Assembly (NCBI GenBank): GCA_963815185.1
Contig: CAWFGC010000009.1
Location: forward strand, 620,001 to 684,000
DNA: 64,000 bases
Source of the DNA: SHZL01 sp963815185
GTDB lineage: Bacteria; Pseudomonadota; Gammaproteobacteria; Xanthomonadales; SZUA-36
Direction of reading: 5' to 3'
Position numbers and translations under genes: made by a program. The notes beneath the pieces were generated by a model that had not been told where the DNA came from, searched no databases, and saw only the letters and a program-made list of their open reading frames with translations. Shown here in pieces: positions 34,830 through 43,366 of the stretch (the first letter of the stretch is position 1; every line of letters begins with the position of its first letter).

Positions 34830-37082
34830 ATGAAAAGAAACTTTTTGAAAACTGCCATCAGTCCAACCATATTCCTATATATAGCGGTTATTTTCAGTTT
34901 GACCTTGTATCAAAGAAGTTCTTATGCAGATACAGAATATGAATCGTCGGGAGCTCTCGAAGAAGTCATTGTTACGGCAAGAAAGCGGGAGGAAAGTGCG
35001 CAAACCGTGCCGGTTTCAGTTTCCACCATTACCGGTGTTGCGATAGACAGGACCTTTGCCGACAGCATTCAGGACCTGGAAGGCATGGCGCCCAACGTCA
35101 TCATCGACACCTTCAATGCCTTTCCGAACGCTGCGTCCATTTCCATCCGTGGAATTAGCCATACCGAAATTGAAAAAAGTTTCGATCCGGCCGTTGGGCG
35201 TAATTGTAGACGGCGTATTCCTGGGGACAAACGCCCAATCAATGATTGACAACTTCGATCTGCAGCGGGTGGAGGTCTGCGTGGCCCCCAGGGAACGCTA
35301 TTCGGCAAGAACACTATTGGGGGTGCAATCAACGTAATCCGAAAACGGCCTGATTCCGAATTCTCAGGGGCAGCGAGTTATGCTTACTCAAGTTTTGAAC
35401 GGCATGATGTTAAAGCTGCATTAAACGTCCCTGTCAGCGACACACTTGCGCTGCGTCTGGCCGGCAAGTATTCAAATTCAGATGGATATTTGACCAACAC
35501 GGTTGATGGCAAGCACATTAACGGTGTAGACACTTTTTCCATCCGGGGCGCAGCCCTATATACCCCCGTAGACTCATTTGAACTCTATGTCAATATCGAT
35601 CATATTCGGGATCGCGGTGAATTATCGGGATTGCGTAACGAGAACCTGCCAACCCAATTGTATGCAATACCTGATTTTGCAGGCCTGGCGCCTGGCTATC
35701 CTGGATATCCCGCAGACACGGGACCGCTTGATCAGGTGAGGACAGATATCGATAACAGAGGAGCGGATTACGATACCTCATCGGTATCGGTCGAAATGAA
35801 CTGGGATCGCGATCAATATCTATTGACTTCAATCTCAGCCTACCGCGACGTGGACGAGGATGTGTACAACGATTTTGATGCTGAGAATTTCGCTGGTTTT
35901 AACAGCCGCCGCGTCCAGAACCACCACCAGTTCACCCAGGAGATAAGACTTACTTCAAAATGGTCTGATCGATACCAATTGGTGGCCGGGCTTTACTACT
36001 ATTGGATGGAATACAACCTGGACCAGACTGTCGATCTGATGACCGACTGGATAACCTGCGGATCCCTGCCGGGCATATTTGCTGGATTTGGCTGCACGCA
36101 AAATGGCGGATCGGCACAAACCACCAAAAGTTATGCCGGTTTCGTTCATGCCGATATCAATATTACAGATCGACTACGGGCGACTGTGGGCGGGCGATTC
36201 ACTGAAGAAAAGAAGATCTTCACTGCGACGCCGATCGCTTATCCTGCCGGCCTTTTGGGCACCGCACATGATAGTAAAAGCTGGTCGGAATTCGACCCGC
36301 TTGCAGGCCTGGATTATCAATGGACAGACAACGTCTTCATGTATCTCAGTTACGCAGAAGGCTTCAAGAGCGGTGGCTATAACGGAAGGGCAGGGTCAAC
36401 GACTTCCATCGGCCCATATGATCCAGAGTTTATTTCCACCTATGAAATCGGCCTCAAGAGTGAGTGGCTCGACCATCGGCTGAGACTCAACGCGGCGGCG
36501 TTCTACAACGACTATAAAGATCTGCAGGTTGAGCTGTTGAGAGCCGCACCGGGCGGGACCGGTCAGGAGACCGTGGTGGCAAACGTGGCGGCAGCGGAAA
36601 CTTATGGGTTTGAATTGGAATTGCTCGCCAAACCCACGCCGAACTTTACCGTGCACGCAACCCTGGGAACGCTCGAAGCCAAGTACAAGAAGTTCCAGGC
36701 GGATATCGGATTTGGCGGTGTGACGGACAATACCAACCTGGAAATGCGTAAAGCGCCGAAGATGCAGTACAGCATCGGTGGGAGCTATGATTATTCGTTT
36801 TCCGATTGGGGTACCTTGTTGTTCGATATCAACTATCGTTGGACTGACAAAATGCACACGACGCTGCAAAACTTCGACTTCGGTATCCGACGCAGCGTGG
36901 GGAATCTGGACGCTTCCATCGGACTCGAAAGTCGTTCAGGTAAATGGAAAGTTTCTGTTTTCGGCAGAAACCTGAGTGATGAGAAATATATCATCGATGC
37001 TCTTTCGGCCGGCCCCCTGTTAAGCTTCTCATCAGTAAACGTACCTCGTGTTGTCGGTGTGCAATTCGATCTGCAATTCTGA
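34830..37082 (+). CDS. TonB-dependent outer-membrane receptor, second (two frameshifts)
   Basis: About 750 residues. A signal segment (TIFLYIAVIFSLTLYQ) is followed by LEEVIVTARKREESAQTVPVSV, the plug domain and a barrel ending PRVVGVQFDLQF. The plug reads correctly only after removing one G near 35202 (DPAVGVIVDGVFLG) and adding one C near 35268 (VEVLRGPQGTLFGKNTIGG). Start MKRNFLKTA is chosen; codons upstream to 34740 show no signal peptide. This second receptor suggests uptake of a related substrate or intermediate. The unknown protein follows 37 nt later. Confidence 0.87.
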
Positions 37083-37119
37083 ATACAGGTATAAATTTTT
37101 GAGTGGAGGATAGATACAG

Positions 37120-37930
37120 ATGAAAGACGAGAATCGATTGTTTACCAAAGAAGAACTCGAGGAGTTTTCCAAAGGCCACATCGACCTGGCGCTCGAAGCT
37201 TTGGAAAGCGGCGACATAGAGAAGGCGAAGTACTGGTGCAAACGCCATGAGGAGACAAAGCACTGGATACATGACCATTATGTCTATTGGGTCACTTCCC
37301 TCCTATCTCACATTCAAAGAACTTTTGGCGAGGATGCGGCTGTCGATGCCTTGAGCAAGTGCTATTTTCTGCCGATTCTGGAATTGGAAAAACAAAAGAA
37401 CAAGGTCGGCATGAAAGCCTACATGCAAATGTGGGTGGATGGGATTTTGAGGCACCACGGCATGATCCCTGGACTAAAAATTGAAGAAGATGATGAGAAA
37501 TTTATAGTTACTTTCGGCCGCTGCGGAAGTGGCGGATTTCTAATCGACCAAGGGGCTTATAATGAGGGGCCATTTGGTTTTACCAGACTGAGTAAAGCCA
37601 GACCCGAAACCTGGGGCCAAAAAAATGTGCCGGTATATTGCGCTCACTGCACTCAGGTAGAGATCTGGTCAGCGATGCTCAGTGGTGACAAGGCGCAGAC
37701 AATTGTTGTTGCGGATCGCAAAATTAATCCAGGTGAACCCTGCATCATTGCATTTTTACAAGGATCCCAAGTTTGTACCGGAAGAATACATAGAACGCAT
37801 TGGTATGGCCCAGTCATTTTGGCATGAAGAGCCGAGGGAGAAACATCGCCGAATTGACATCAAGACGGAGGACAAATTGCCGAATGAAGGGAGCCGAAAG
37901 GACTTCTCCATAATTGCGCTTTCACCATAG
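37120..37930 (+). CDS. Unknown protein with conserved-looking Cys residues (one frameshift)
   Basis: About 270 residues; family not recognised. The N-terminal ~110 residues look helical (HIDLALEALESGDIEKAKYW). The C-terminal half has GRCGSGGFL (Cys near 135), VYCAHCTQVEIW (Cys near 174 and 177) and GEPCIIHFYKDP (Cys near 208). This spacing could bind a metal or form a redox-active pair. The frame breaks near 37756, where one extra G separates GEPCII from HFYKDPKFVPEEYIERIG. It shares the receptor 2 transcript and is the last gene before the tspO-end repeat. Confidence 0.65.
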
Positions 37931-37937
37931 TCCGGTA

Positions 37938-37993
37938 CTGAATTTTTCCATCTGGTCCATGAATGGCGGTGGCTTGGGTAGTATCCTGGATTA
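37938..37993 (+). repeat. 56-bp direct repeat, right end of the island
   Basis: Matches the end of tspO (18883-18938) at 53 of 56 positions and still encodes a TspO-like C-terminus (NFSIWSMNGGGLGSILD) followed by taa. No rest of a tspO gene precedes it. It marks the right junction of the island. Confidence 0.9.
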
Positions 37994-38018
37994 ATGTCCG
38001 TCACGCCTTGTATTAACG

Positions 38019-38393
38019 CTAGCCGTGACTGGCCCAGAATACGTTGAGCTTGTTGCCATCGAGATCGCGAAAATAGCCGGCGTAAAAATCATCGCCACGC
38101 GGCCCGGCGGGGCCCTCGTCCCTGGCGCCCAATTCAATGGCCTTGTCATAGACTTTGTGCACCATTTCCTTTGAATCGACCGCGAACGCAATCATGGTGC
38201 CGTTGCCGACGGTGGCGGGCTTGCCGTCATAAGGCTTGGTTACGGCAAACCCAGGCTTGTCCGGCGCCACTTGCCAGGCAATGGTGGTTTCGAATTCCAT
38301 GAATCGCTTGGCGCCCATCAAGCCCAGTAACTCATCATAGAACGCGGTGGCGCGCGGCAGGTCATTGGTGCCGACGGTTGCATATCCGATCAT
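38019..38393 (-). CDS. VOC-family (glyoxalase-like) protein
   Basis: A 124-residue vicinal-oxygen-chelate fold protein with IGYATVGTNDLPRATAFYDELLG at the start and a FRDLDGNKLNVFW end. Single-domain VOC proteins include lyases, isomerases, dioxygenases and drug-binding proteins; which applies here cannot be told. It lies just outside the island and was probably the original neighbour of tspO. Confidence 0.85.
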   Translation of the reverse strand: MIGYATVGTNDLPRATAFYDELLGLMGAKRFMEFETTIAWQVAPDKPGFAVTKPYDGKPATVGNGTMIAFAVDSKEMVHKVYDKAIELGARDEGPAGPRGDDFYAGYFRDLDGNKLNVFWASHG

Positions 38394-38412
38394 AACTATC
38401 TCCAGTATGGTT

Positions 38413-38487
38413 TGGGGTCAGAGTAAAAATTTACTTGACGCCGTTGAGTACATCAATATTTCCCGTAAAATTTTTACTCTGACCCCA
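38413..38487. repeat. REP-like inverted repeat, copy 2
   Basis: The arm tggggtcagagtaaaaattt (38413-38432) is complemented by a right arm at 38465-38487 with one extra A. It shares its 19 outer bases with the repeat at 18336-18411. It lies between the VOC gene and the nnrU-like gene. Confidence 0.8.
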
Positions 38488-38505
38488 TTCTGCCCCTGAC
38501 CCCGG

Positions 38506-39084
38506 TCATCCTGTTGGCAGGTTAGGCAGGGCCCCCACGCCAAACAGCCAGCTATGCAGATACAGGACCAGGGCAAAAAATCCGGCTCCGGTGAGCAGCA
38601 GGCGAACATTGGACATCAGCGAGGCAGGCGCGGGTTTGGTCCAGGCGCCCTGGCGGCGGTTGATCAGGATCATTTCCAGTACAGCCCAGGCGGCAAAGCC
38701 GGCGAAGAGGACCACCGCGCGTGCTTCGCCGCTGGAGAACAGATGACCAAGACCCCAGAGAAACACACCGTCCAACTGGGGATGCCGCAGGTAACGGCTA
38801 AAGCTGTTGTCCATGTAGGGAGCGAACAGCAGCACAATGGCAAAAAAAGACAGGGCAACGGTCACATAAACGCCCCAGCTCGGAGGCGGAAACACCGGCT
38901 CGACGGAGGCGGTTTTCCAACCGTAAATGACGCAAAGCAGCGCGCCAATCAGCACCAGACCGATTAGACCCTTGTAGGCCATCAGTCCGAGCCGTTGCAC
39001 CAGACCCGCACGCAGGTTTACTGCCAGCGCAGGAACAAAGTGAATTAAACTCCAGACGACGATACCCAGGATCAGCAGGTTCAT
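38506..39084 (-). CDS. NnrU-like membrane protein
   Basis: A 192-residue integral membrane protein of the NnrU/isoprenylcysteine-methyltransferase-like type. Several hydrophobic segments are seen (LLILGIVVWSLIHFVPAL, LIGLVLIGALLCVIYG and others), with RHPQLDGVFLWGLGHLFSSGE as the family signature. NnrU has been linked to nitrite/NO metabolism, but homologues are widespread and the role here is unclear. Start MNLLILG is chosen over an in-frame extension lacking homology. Confidence 0.85.
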   Translation of the reverse strand: MNLLILGIVVWSLIHFVPALAVNLRAGLVQRLGLMAYKGLIGLVLIGALLCVIYGWKTASVEPVFPPPSWGVYVTVALSFFAIVLLFAPYMDNSFSRYLRHPQLDGVFLWGLGHLFSSGEARAVVLFAGFAAWAVLEMILINRRQGAWTKPAPASLMSNVRLLLTGAGFFALVLYLHSWLFGVGALPNLPTG

Positions 39085-39306
39085 TACTATTCTCCCCGTC
39101 AGGCTACGTCTGTAATTTACTCCTAAAACCTGCGTTGAACCAGAATCAGAAACTGAACGCACAAGTCATCCGATTTCCTACGCCCATGGACCCAACAGTC
39201 CGATACCTTGTGCACAAAAGCTGCTTCAGAGTTGATTGGGAAGCTTCCACATCGTGGATCCTGGCCATGTGCTGCTTTCAAAAGTCGATCAAAAGCCCGA
39301 TAATAT

Positions 39307-39328
39307 GACTATGGTCATGACCATGGTC
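39307..39328. promoter_or_regulatory. Palindromic operator of the Phd/VapC pair
   Basis: The 22-bp sequence 39307-39328 is symmetric except at one position pair; its core atggtcatgaccat is a perfect palindrome. It lies 29 bp before the antitoxin start, where Phd/YefM-type antitoxins usually bind to repress their own operon. Confidence 0.6.
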
Positions 39329-39356
39329 TTATCTTACTTTATGGGACGATACAGAA

Positions 39357-39584
39357 ATGCAAACGCTTAAAGCTTCCGAGTTCAAAGCCCGCTGCCTGAA
39401 ACTGATGGACGAGGTGCAGAAAACCGGTAAGGAGATCGTGATTACCAAGAACGGCAAGCCCGTCAGCAAGCTCGTGCCTTACCGGGTGAAAGCACCCACC
39501 CTGCTGGGCCTGCACAAGGGCAAGATCGACAGCGGTGACCGGGATATCTTCGCGACCGGCGAAAGTTGGGATGCGGCCGGGTGA
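39357..39584 (+). CDS. Phd/YefM-family antitoxin
   Basis: A 75-residue Phd/YefM-type antitoxin. The N-terminal DNA-binding pattern is typical (LKASEFKARCLKLMDEVQKTGKEIVITKNGKPVSKLVPY), followed by a short tail (GDRDIFATGESWDAAG) that would occupy the toxin. It is 7 nt upstream of a PIN-domain toxin, making a complete type II toxin-antitoxin module with an operator palindrome upstream. Confidence 0.92.
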   Translation: MQTLKASEFKARCLKLMDEVQKTGKEIVITKNGKPVSKLVPYRVKAPTLLGLHKGKIDSGDRDIFATGESWDAAG

Positions 39585-39591
39585 GGACTGC

Positions 39592-39993
39592 ATGATTTTA
39601 CTGGATACGCACGTTCTGATCTGGTTGGATGAGGCCAATCCCCGCCTGGGCGAGGGGGCCATAAGGAAGATTGATAAGTCCCTTCATTCAGGCAGTGCCG
39701 CGGTGTCCGCGATCAGCTTTTGGGAAGTTGGCATGTTGATCAAGAAAGGCCGGGTCCGGCTGGATATGGACCCTGGCGTCTGGCGGGAAGATTTCCTGCA
39801 GCAGGGACTGATCGAACTCCCGCTCACGGGTAGTATCGGCATCCGCGCGGCTGGTCTTGGAGACGCCCATGGTGATCCTGCCGATCGCATGATCGCGGCG
39901 ACTGCGTTGGAGAATTCCGCCACATTGCTGACCGCCGATGCGCGGCTGCTTTCCAGTGATCTGGCCGTACCTCGCCTCGATGCGCGGATATGA
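39592..39993 (+). CDS. PIN-domain toxin (VapC-like)
   Basis: A 133-residue PIN-domain ribonuclease toxin. The acidic metal-binding residues are present: Asp in LLDTHVLIW (residue 5), Glu in SFWEVGML, and Asp residues in DPADRMIAATA and LTADARL. PIN toxins cut tRNA or rRNA; the target is not predictable here. Start ATG at 39592 is chosen over an upstream in-frame codon because the PIN fold begins here. It partners the Phd-type antitoxin, a common cross-pairing. Confidence 0.92.
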   Translation: MILLDTHVLIWLDEANPRLGEGAIRKIDKSLHSGSAAVSAISFWEVGMLIKKGRVRLDMDPGVWREDFLQQGLIELPLTGSIGIRAAGLGDAHGDPADRMIAATALENSATLLTADARLLSSDLAVPRLDARI

Positions 39994-40010
39994 GAATTGC
40001 CGGTGTTACG

Positions 40011-40925
40011 TTATTCCTGCCTGCGCTGGTTTCTGACTCCGTTCAGGAGGCTGCAGGCTGCGGTTACCGCATCCAGCATACGCGGCGTGGCTCGGCTGAT
40101 CTCGTCCGCCGACAAGAGAAATAGAGCCTCGTTGCTGACGGCCTGCATGCGCGGCCAGTCCCGCCAACTGGCCAGCGGATCGTCCTGCGCCGATTCCGCC
40201 GGCGCCAGCACGGCCTGGGGATCGGCGGCGATGACGGCTTCGTGGCTGACCTGTGGCGCCAGCCCGGTTTCGTCCTGAAAAACATTGACGCCGCCACACA
40301 GCGCCAACGCGCGCGCGATCAGGTGCTGGCCATTGATGGTATAAAGCGGGTTGCTGGCGACCTGATAAAAGTAGCTCACCGGCGCCAGCCCGGCATATTG
40401 CTGCGACAGCGCTTCCAGCTTGCGCCGGACTTGCTCTGCAGCCAACCGCGCGGAATCCCTGTTGCCGGTAGCCTCACCCAGCCACTCCAGCACGGTGGCG
40501 ATTTGTTCAGGGCGGCGGATTTCGATCGTCCAGGTGGAAAGTCCCAATGATTGCAGCCTGGACACAGCCTGTTGCGGATTGCCGCTTTGCCAGGCGATCA
40601 CAAGATCCGGTTTGAGCGCAAGAATGCGTTCCAGGTCGAGCCTGAAGGCGTCGCCAATGCGCGGGATGGAAGCCGCCGCCGGCGGGAATTCACTGTACTC
40701 CACAGTGGCGATCACTTGCCCGCCCGCGCCAGCGGCGAAAGCCAGTTCCGTCAGATTCGGCGCCAGCGTGATCAAGGTCCTGGCCGGCTGCGGCAGGATC
40801 AATGTGGAACCGTCCGCTTGCGGCAGTTCGACAGCAGCAGACGAAACGCTGATCCAGGAGAACAGCAATGCGATGAGACAAGACTGGCCCCAGCGGGGTG
40901 TCGGACGCAGCGCGGAAATTCGCAA
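40011..40925 (-). CDS. btuF: Cobalamin-binding periplasmic protein, BtuF-like
   Basis: A 304-residue periplasmic substrate-binding protein of the BtuF/FepB type. A signal peptide (SCLIALLFSWISVSSAAVE) is followed by RTLITLAPNLTELAFAAGAG and IPRIGDAFRLDLERILALKPDLVIAW, typical for BtuF. It would pass vitamin B12 to an ABC importer; no BtuCD is in the window. The TTG start is the only one that includes the signal peptide. It follows ampE by 15 nt. Confidence 0.87.
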   Translation of the reverse strand: MRISALRPTPRWGQSCLIALLFSWISVSSAAVELPQADGSTLILPQPARTLITLAPNLTELAFAAGAGGQVIATVEYSEFPPAAASIPRIGDAFRLDLERILALKPDLVIAWQSGNPQQAVSRLQSLGLSTWTIEIRRPEQIATVLEWLGEATGNRDSARLAAEQVRRKLEALSQQYAGLAPVSYFYQVASNPLYTINGQHLIARALALCGGVNVFQDETGLAPQVSHEAVIAADPQAVLAPAESAQDDPLASWRDWPRMQAVSNEALFLLSADEISRATPRMLDAVTAACSLLNGVRNQRRQE

Positions 40926-40940
40926 CCGATTGGAACCGGC

Positions 40941-41822
40941 TCAGGTAATGACGTCGACGAGCAACAACAATGCCAGCGCGGTCAGCCACACGCCCAGAAC
41001 CCGCCATACCAGGTCCATCGATTGTTTCAGGCAGGCCAGCGGGCCATCGAGCCGGTCCGCATACCCATCCTGCGCGGCATGGCCACTGAGCACGATCTGG
41101 CGCGCGCTGGCCAACAGAAAACCATTATTGCCTTCGAACAATCCATGTCCCTGTTCGTCGTGGTAACGCTTCCAGGCGATGAACACGGAATCGAAGTCGG
41201 TCGCAATCGCCAGGGACAAGGTCATGAGCTGTGCCGCCGGCCAGTCCAGCACCTGGCGTGTTCGCATGATGAGGTGTTTCTGCGCGGAAGTCAGGCTGGA
41301 TTTCTCACCGGTCAGCCAATCGACCATCCGGTACATGAAGGCGCCAATGATGCCCAGCACCGCGAACCAGAAAATGATGCCAAACCAGCGGTGCAAGGCT
41401 TCGCTGAAGACGGCTTCGACCGTTTTCGCCCGGCAGGTTTCCAGGTCATCCGGCACCTCATTCCGCAACAATTCTGCCAGGGCCTGTTTTTGCGTCTCGT
41501 CATCGTCTGCGCGGATGATATCCGCAACCTGGGTATCAATGTCCCTCAAGCCGAAGGTGTACACCAGGACCGCTATGGCAAGGAGAAAAACGCCCAGGTT
41601 GCCAAAAACGGTGAATACCATCTGGTCGACCAGGCCCAGCGCCAGCAGTGGCAGAAACAAAATGACGAGGAAACCGGTCAGTTCGTTCCAGCCAGGCAAT
41701 TTTCCGAAAGCATCATCGGCACGCTGGACCCAGACGGCAAGCCATTGGCGTTTCCGCACCTGGCTGAGTTCGCGAATGAAGTGGCACAGAGCAAAAGCGA
41801 GGAGTATGGCAGTGATGGTCAT
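40941..41822 (-). CDS. ampE: AmpE-like inner-membrane protein
   Basis: A 293-residue multispanning membrane protein of the CobD/AmpE family. It has an N-terminal helix (ITAILLAFALCHFI), several further hydrophobic segments and the motif RHxxFGIIFWFAVLGIIGAFMYR (here HRWFGIIFWFAVLG). AmpE is associated with ampD and beta-lactamase regulation in enterobacteria, although its own activity is unclear; ampD is not adjacent here. CobD (cobalamin synthesis) is a second option given btuF next door, but the loop pattern fits AmpE better. Confidence 0.8.
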   Translation of the reverse strand: MTITAILLAFALCHFIRELSQVRKRQWLAVWVQRADDAFGKLPGWNELTGFLVILFLPLLALGLVDQMVFTVFGNLGVFLLAIAVLVYTFGLRDIDTQVADIIRADDDETQKQALAELLRNEVPDDLETCRAKTVEAVFSEALHRWFGIIFWFAVLGIIGAFMYRMVDWLTGEKSSLTSAQKHLIMRTRQVLDWPAAQLMTLSLAIATDFDSVFIAWKRYHDEQGHGLFEGNNGFLLASARQIVLSGHAAQDGYADRLDGPLACLKQSMDLVWRVLGVWLTALALLLLVDVIT

Positions 41823-41859
41823 CCGTGTGTTCTATCCCTATTGCTGTTTGGGTAAAAAC

Positions 41860-41875
41860 AGAATGAACTCATTCT
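41860..41875 (-). terminator. Possible weak terminator after nudC
   Basis: On the minus strand a 7-bp stem (agaatga/tcattct, 2-nt loop region) is followed by GTTTTT. It sits between the nudC stop and the ampE start. The stem is AT-rich and the loop too tight for a confident call. Confidence 0.3.
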
Positions 41876-41932
41876 AGCAGAGGCGGTGCAACGATGGAGG
41901 GCTTGGAGCGTAAATTGCAGTGAACCTCGAGA

Positions 41933-42931
41933 TCACGCCTTGCCGCGTGCCTGCCGGCAAAGTTGGTCGAGGTCCCCGCCGCCCTGGTGCCGGTACCAGT
42001 CGGCCAGGAGCCGAAAAGCGATGGATACCGGCGCGGAAAGCAACAAATCGCGGTTGCGCACGGCTGCTGTGAGTTCATCCACTGTATACCAGCGCAGTTC
42101 GTCCAGTTCTGCGGAGGTCATGCAATCACGGCTTTCGGCCTCGGCGTAGAAGCCGCACATCGAAGAGGCAGGAAAGGGCCACGGTTGTGACGAAACGTAG
42201 CGGATTTCCTTGAGTCGAACGCGGGCTTCCTCGAACACCTCGCGCACCACGGCGTCCTCCAGGCTTTCGCCTGGTTCAACAAATCCAGCCAGCGTGGAGA
42301 AGCGATTTTCCGGCCAGTTGGCGTTGCGCCCGAGCAGACAGGCGTTATCGTGCGTGACCAGCACGATGATGGCGGGGTCGATACGTGGAAAAGATTGCCG
42401 CGCGCATTCCTCGTTACTGCACACCAGCTTGTGACCGGCGGACAGCAAACGGTTGGGATGCCCGCATACACCGCAGAATCCGTGGCGATGCTGCCAGTAA
42501 TGCAATGCCTTGGCATAGGCCAGTACGCCGGCATGCTTTGCGTCCATGTCCACCGCGGCGCGACGCAAGTCGACAAAGCTGGCATCCGGGTGGGCGATCA
42601 GCACGGCTTCACGCTGGCGGTCATTGATGGACACGGCGAAGAAATACCGCTTGCCGTCCGTTCCGAGCAGGGTAGGAGGCTGGATGCTTTCGAGATCATC
42701 CAGTTCACCGTTTTTCAGGTAGACAGCGAGCTGTCCCTGCTCGTGTACCGCGATCAAACTGCGGCTGCGCCACATCGGCACGAATCGGGCGGCGGCGGAG
42801 TTCAGGGCCCGCTTGACCCACTCCGCATCATCGCGGTGCTCGGCCAGGCGGTCGAGCCGCACCGAAGTGAAGCGATTGCGGGCTGAGCGTGAGATCTGGT
42901 CAATGCTGGCACTGAAATCGACCCCTGACAC
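41933..42931 (-). CDS. nudC: NADH pyrophosphatase / NAD-RNA decapping Nudix enzyme
   Basis: A 332-residue NudC. The zinc ribbon is CGVCGHP...CSNEEC. The Nudix box is GFVEPGESLEDAVVREVFEEARV, and the family-specific SQPWPFPASSMCGF follows. It hydrolyses NAD(H) and removes NAD caps from RNA. The start is a GTG; the erpA stop is only 3 nt upstream, so the two should share a transcript and this links it with the leader described at 44214. Confidence 0.95.
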   Translation of the reverse strand: MSGVDFSASIDQISRSARNRFTSVRLDRLAEHRDDAEWVKRALNSAAARFVPMWRSRSLIAVHEQGQLAVYLKNGELDDLESIQPPTLLGTDGKRYFFAVSINDRQREAVLIAHPDASFVDLRRAAVDMDAKHAGVLAYAKALHYWQHRHGFCGVCGHPNRLLSAGHKLVCSNEECARQSFPRIDPAIIVLVTHDNACLLGRNANWPENRFSTLAGFVEPGESLEDAVVREVFEEARVRLKEIRYVSSQPWPFPASSMCGFYAEAESRDCMTSAELDELRWYTVDELTAAVRNRDLLLSAPVSIAFRLLADWYRHQGGGDLDQLCRQARGKA

Positions 42932-42934
42932 GGC

Positions 42935-43288
42935 TCAGATGGAAAACGAAGAGCCGCAGCCGCAGGTCGTTGCCGCATTGGGGTTTCGAATCACGAACTG
43001 AGCACCCTGCAGGTTTTCAGAATAATCGACCTGCGCCCCCATGAGGTACTGGAAGCTGAGTGGATCGACCAGTAGCGTCACGCCATCGTTGGCCACGGCA
43101 ATATCGTCTTCGGACTGGTCTTCATCGAATGAGAAGCCATACTGGAATCCGGAGCAACCGCCGCCACTGATATAGACACGCAATTTCAGCTCAGGATTGT
43201 GTTCTTCCAGGATCAGCTCCTGAACCTTGCGCGCGGCAGCATCGGTAAAAACGATTCCGGGTGGGTTGGTGCTGGTTGTGTTGTCCAT
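42935..43288 (-). CDS. erpA: Iron-sulfur cluster insertion protein
   Basis: A 117-residue A-type iron-sulfur carrier. The three conserved Cys are present in GGGCSGF and TTCGCGSSF. ErpA delivers clusters to apo-proteins such as IspG. The ATG at 43288 (MDNTTSTNPP) is preferred over an in-frame TTG 9 nt earlier. It lies between DUF6776 and nudC, the former adjacency also seen in Pseudomonas. Confidence 0.95.
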   Translation of the reverse strand: MDNTTSTNPPGIVFTDAAARKVQELILEEHNPELKLRVYISGGGCSGFQYGFSFDEDQSEDDIAVANDGVTLLVDPLSFQYLMGAQVDYSENLQGAQFVIRNPNAATTCGCGSSFSI

Positions 43289-43366
43289 AGAATTCAAGGT
43301 TAATGCCTTATCAGGTTATACACAATATGGTGTTTTCCTTGCCAAATGCAACGATCTCCCGTTCCT

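Larger units (their letters stand above)
18940..37937. mobile_element. 19-kb catabolic genomic island at the 3' end of tspO
   Basis: The segment between the two tspO-end repeats contains 15 genes of accessory catabolism, and is visibly richer in A+T than both flanks. The genes are two AraC regulators, two TonB-dependent receptors, two thiolases, SDR, nitroreductase, two CoA ligases, an APH-like kinase, three NTF2/SnoaL-like proteins and a few unknowns. No intact integrase, transposase or transfer gene is present; only a 113-residue protein at 29202 faintly recalls a recombinase core-binding domain. The island may have moved with helper functions or by homologous recombination. Boundaries are set by the repeats. 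Confidence 0.7.

Noticed and set aside
19009..37930. CRISPR array, phage genes or conjugation genes in the island
   Set aside because: I looked for regularly spaced repeats, capsid or terminase-like proteins and relaxases and saw none.
38482..38520. A further short repeat (ccctgaccccggtcatcc) next to REP copy 2
   Set aside because: It resembles pieces of the element at 12948-13033 but has no clear arms, so I do not call it a separate repeat.
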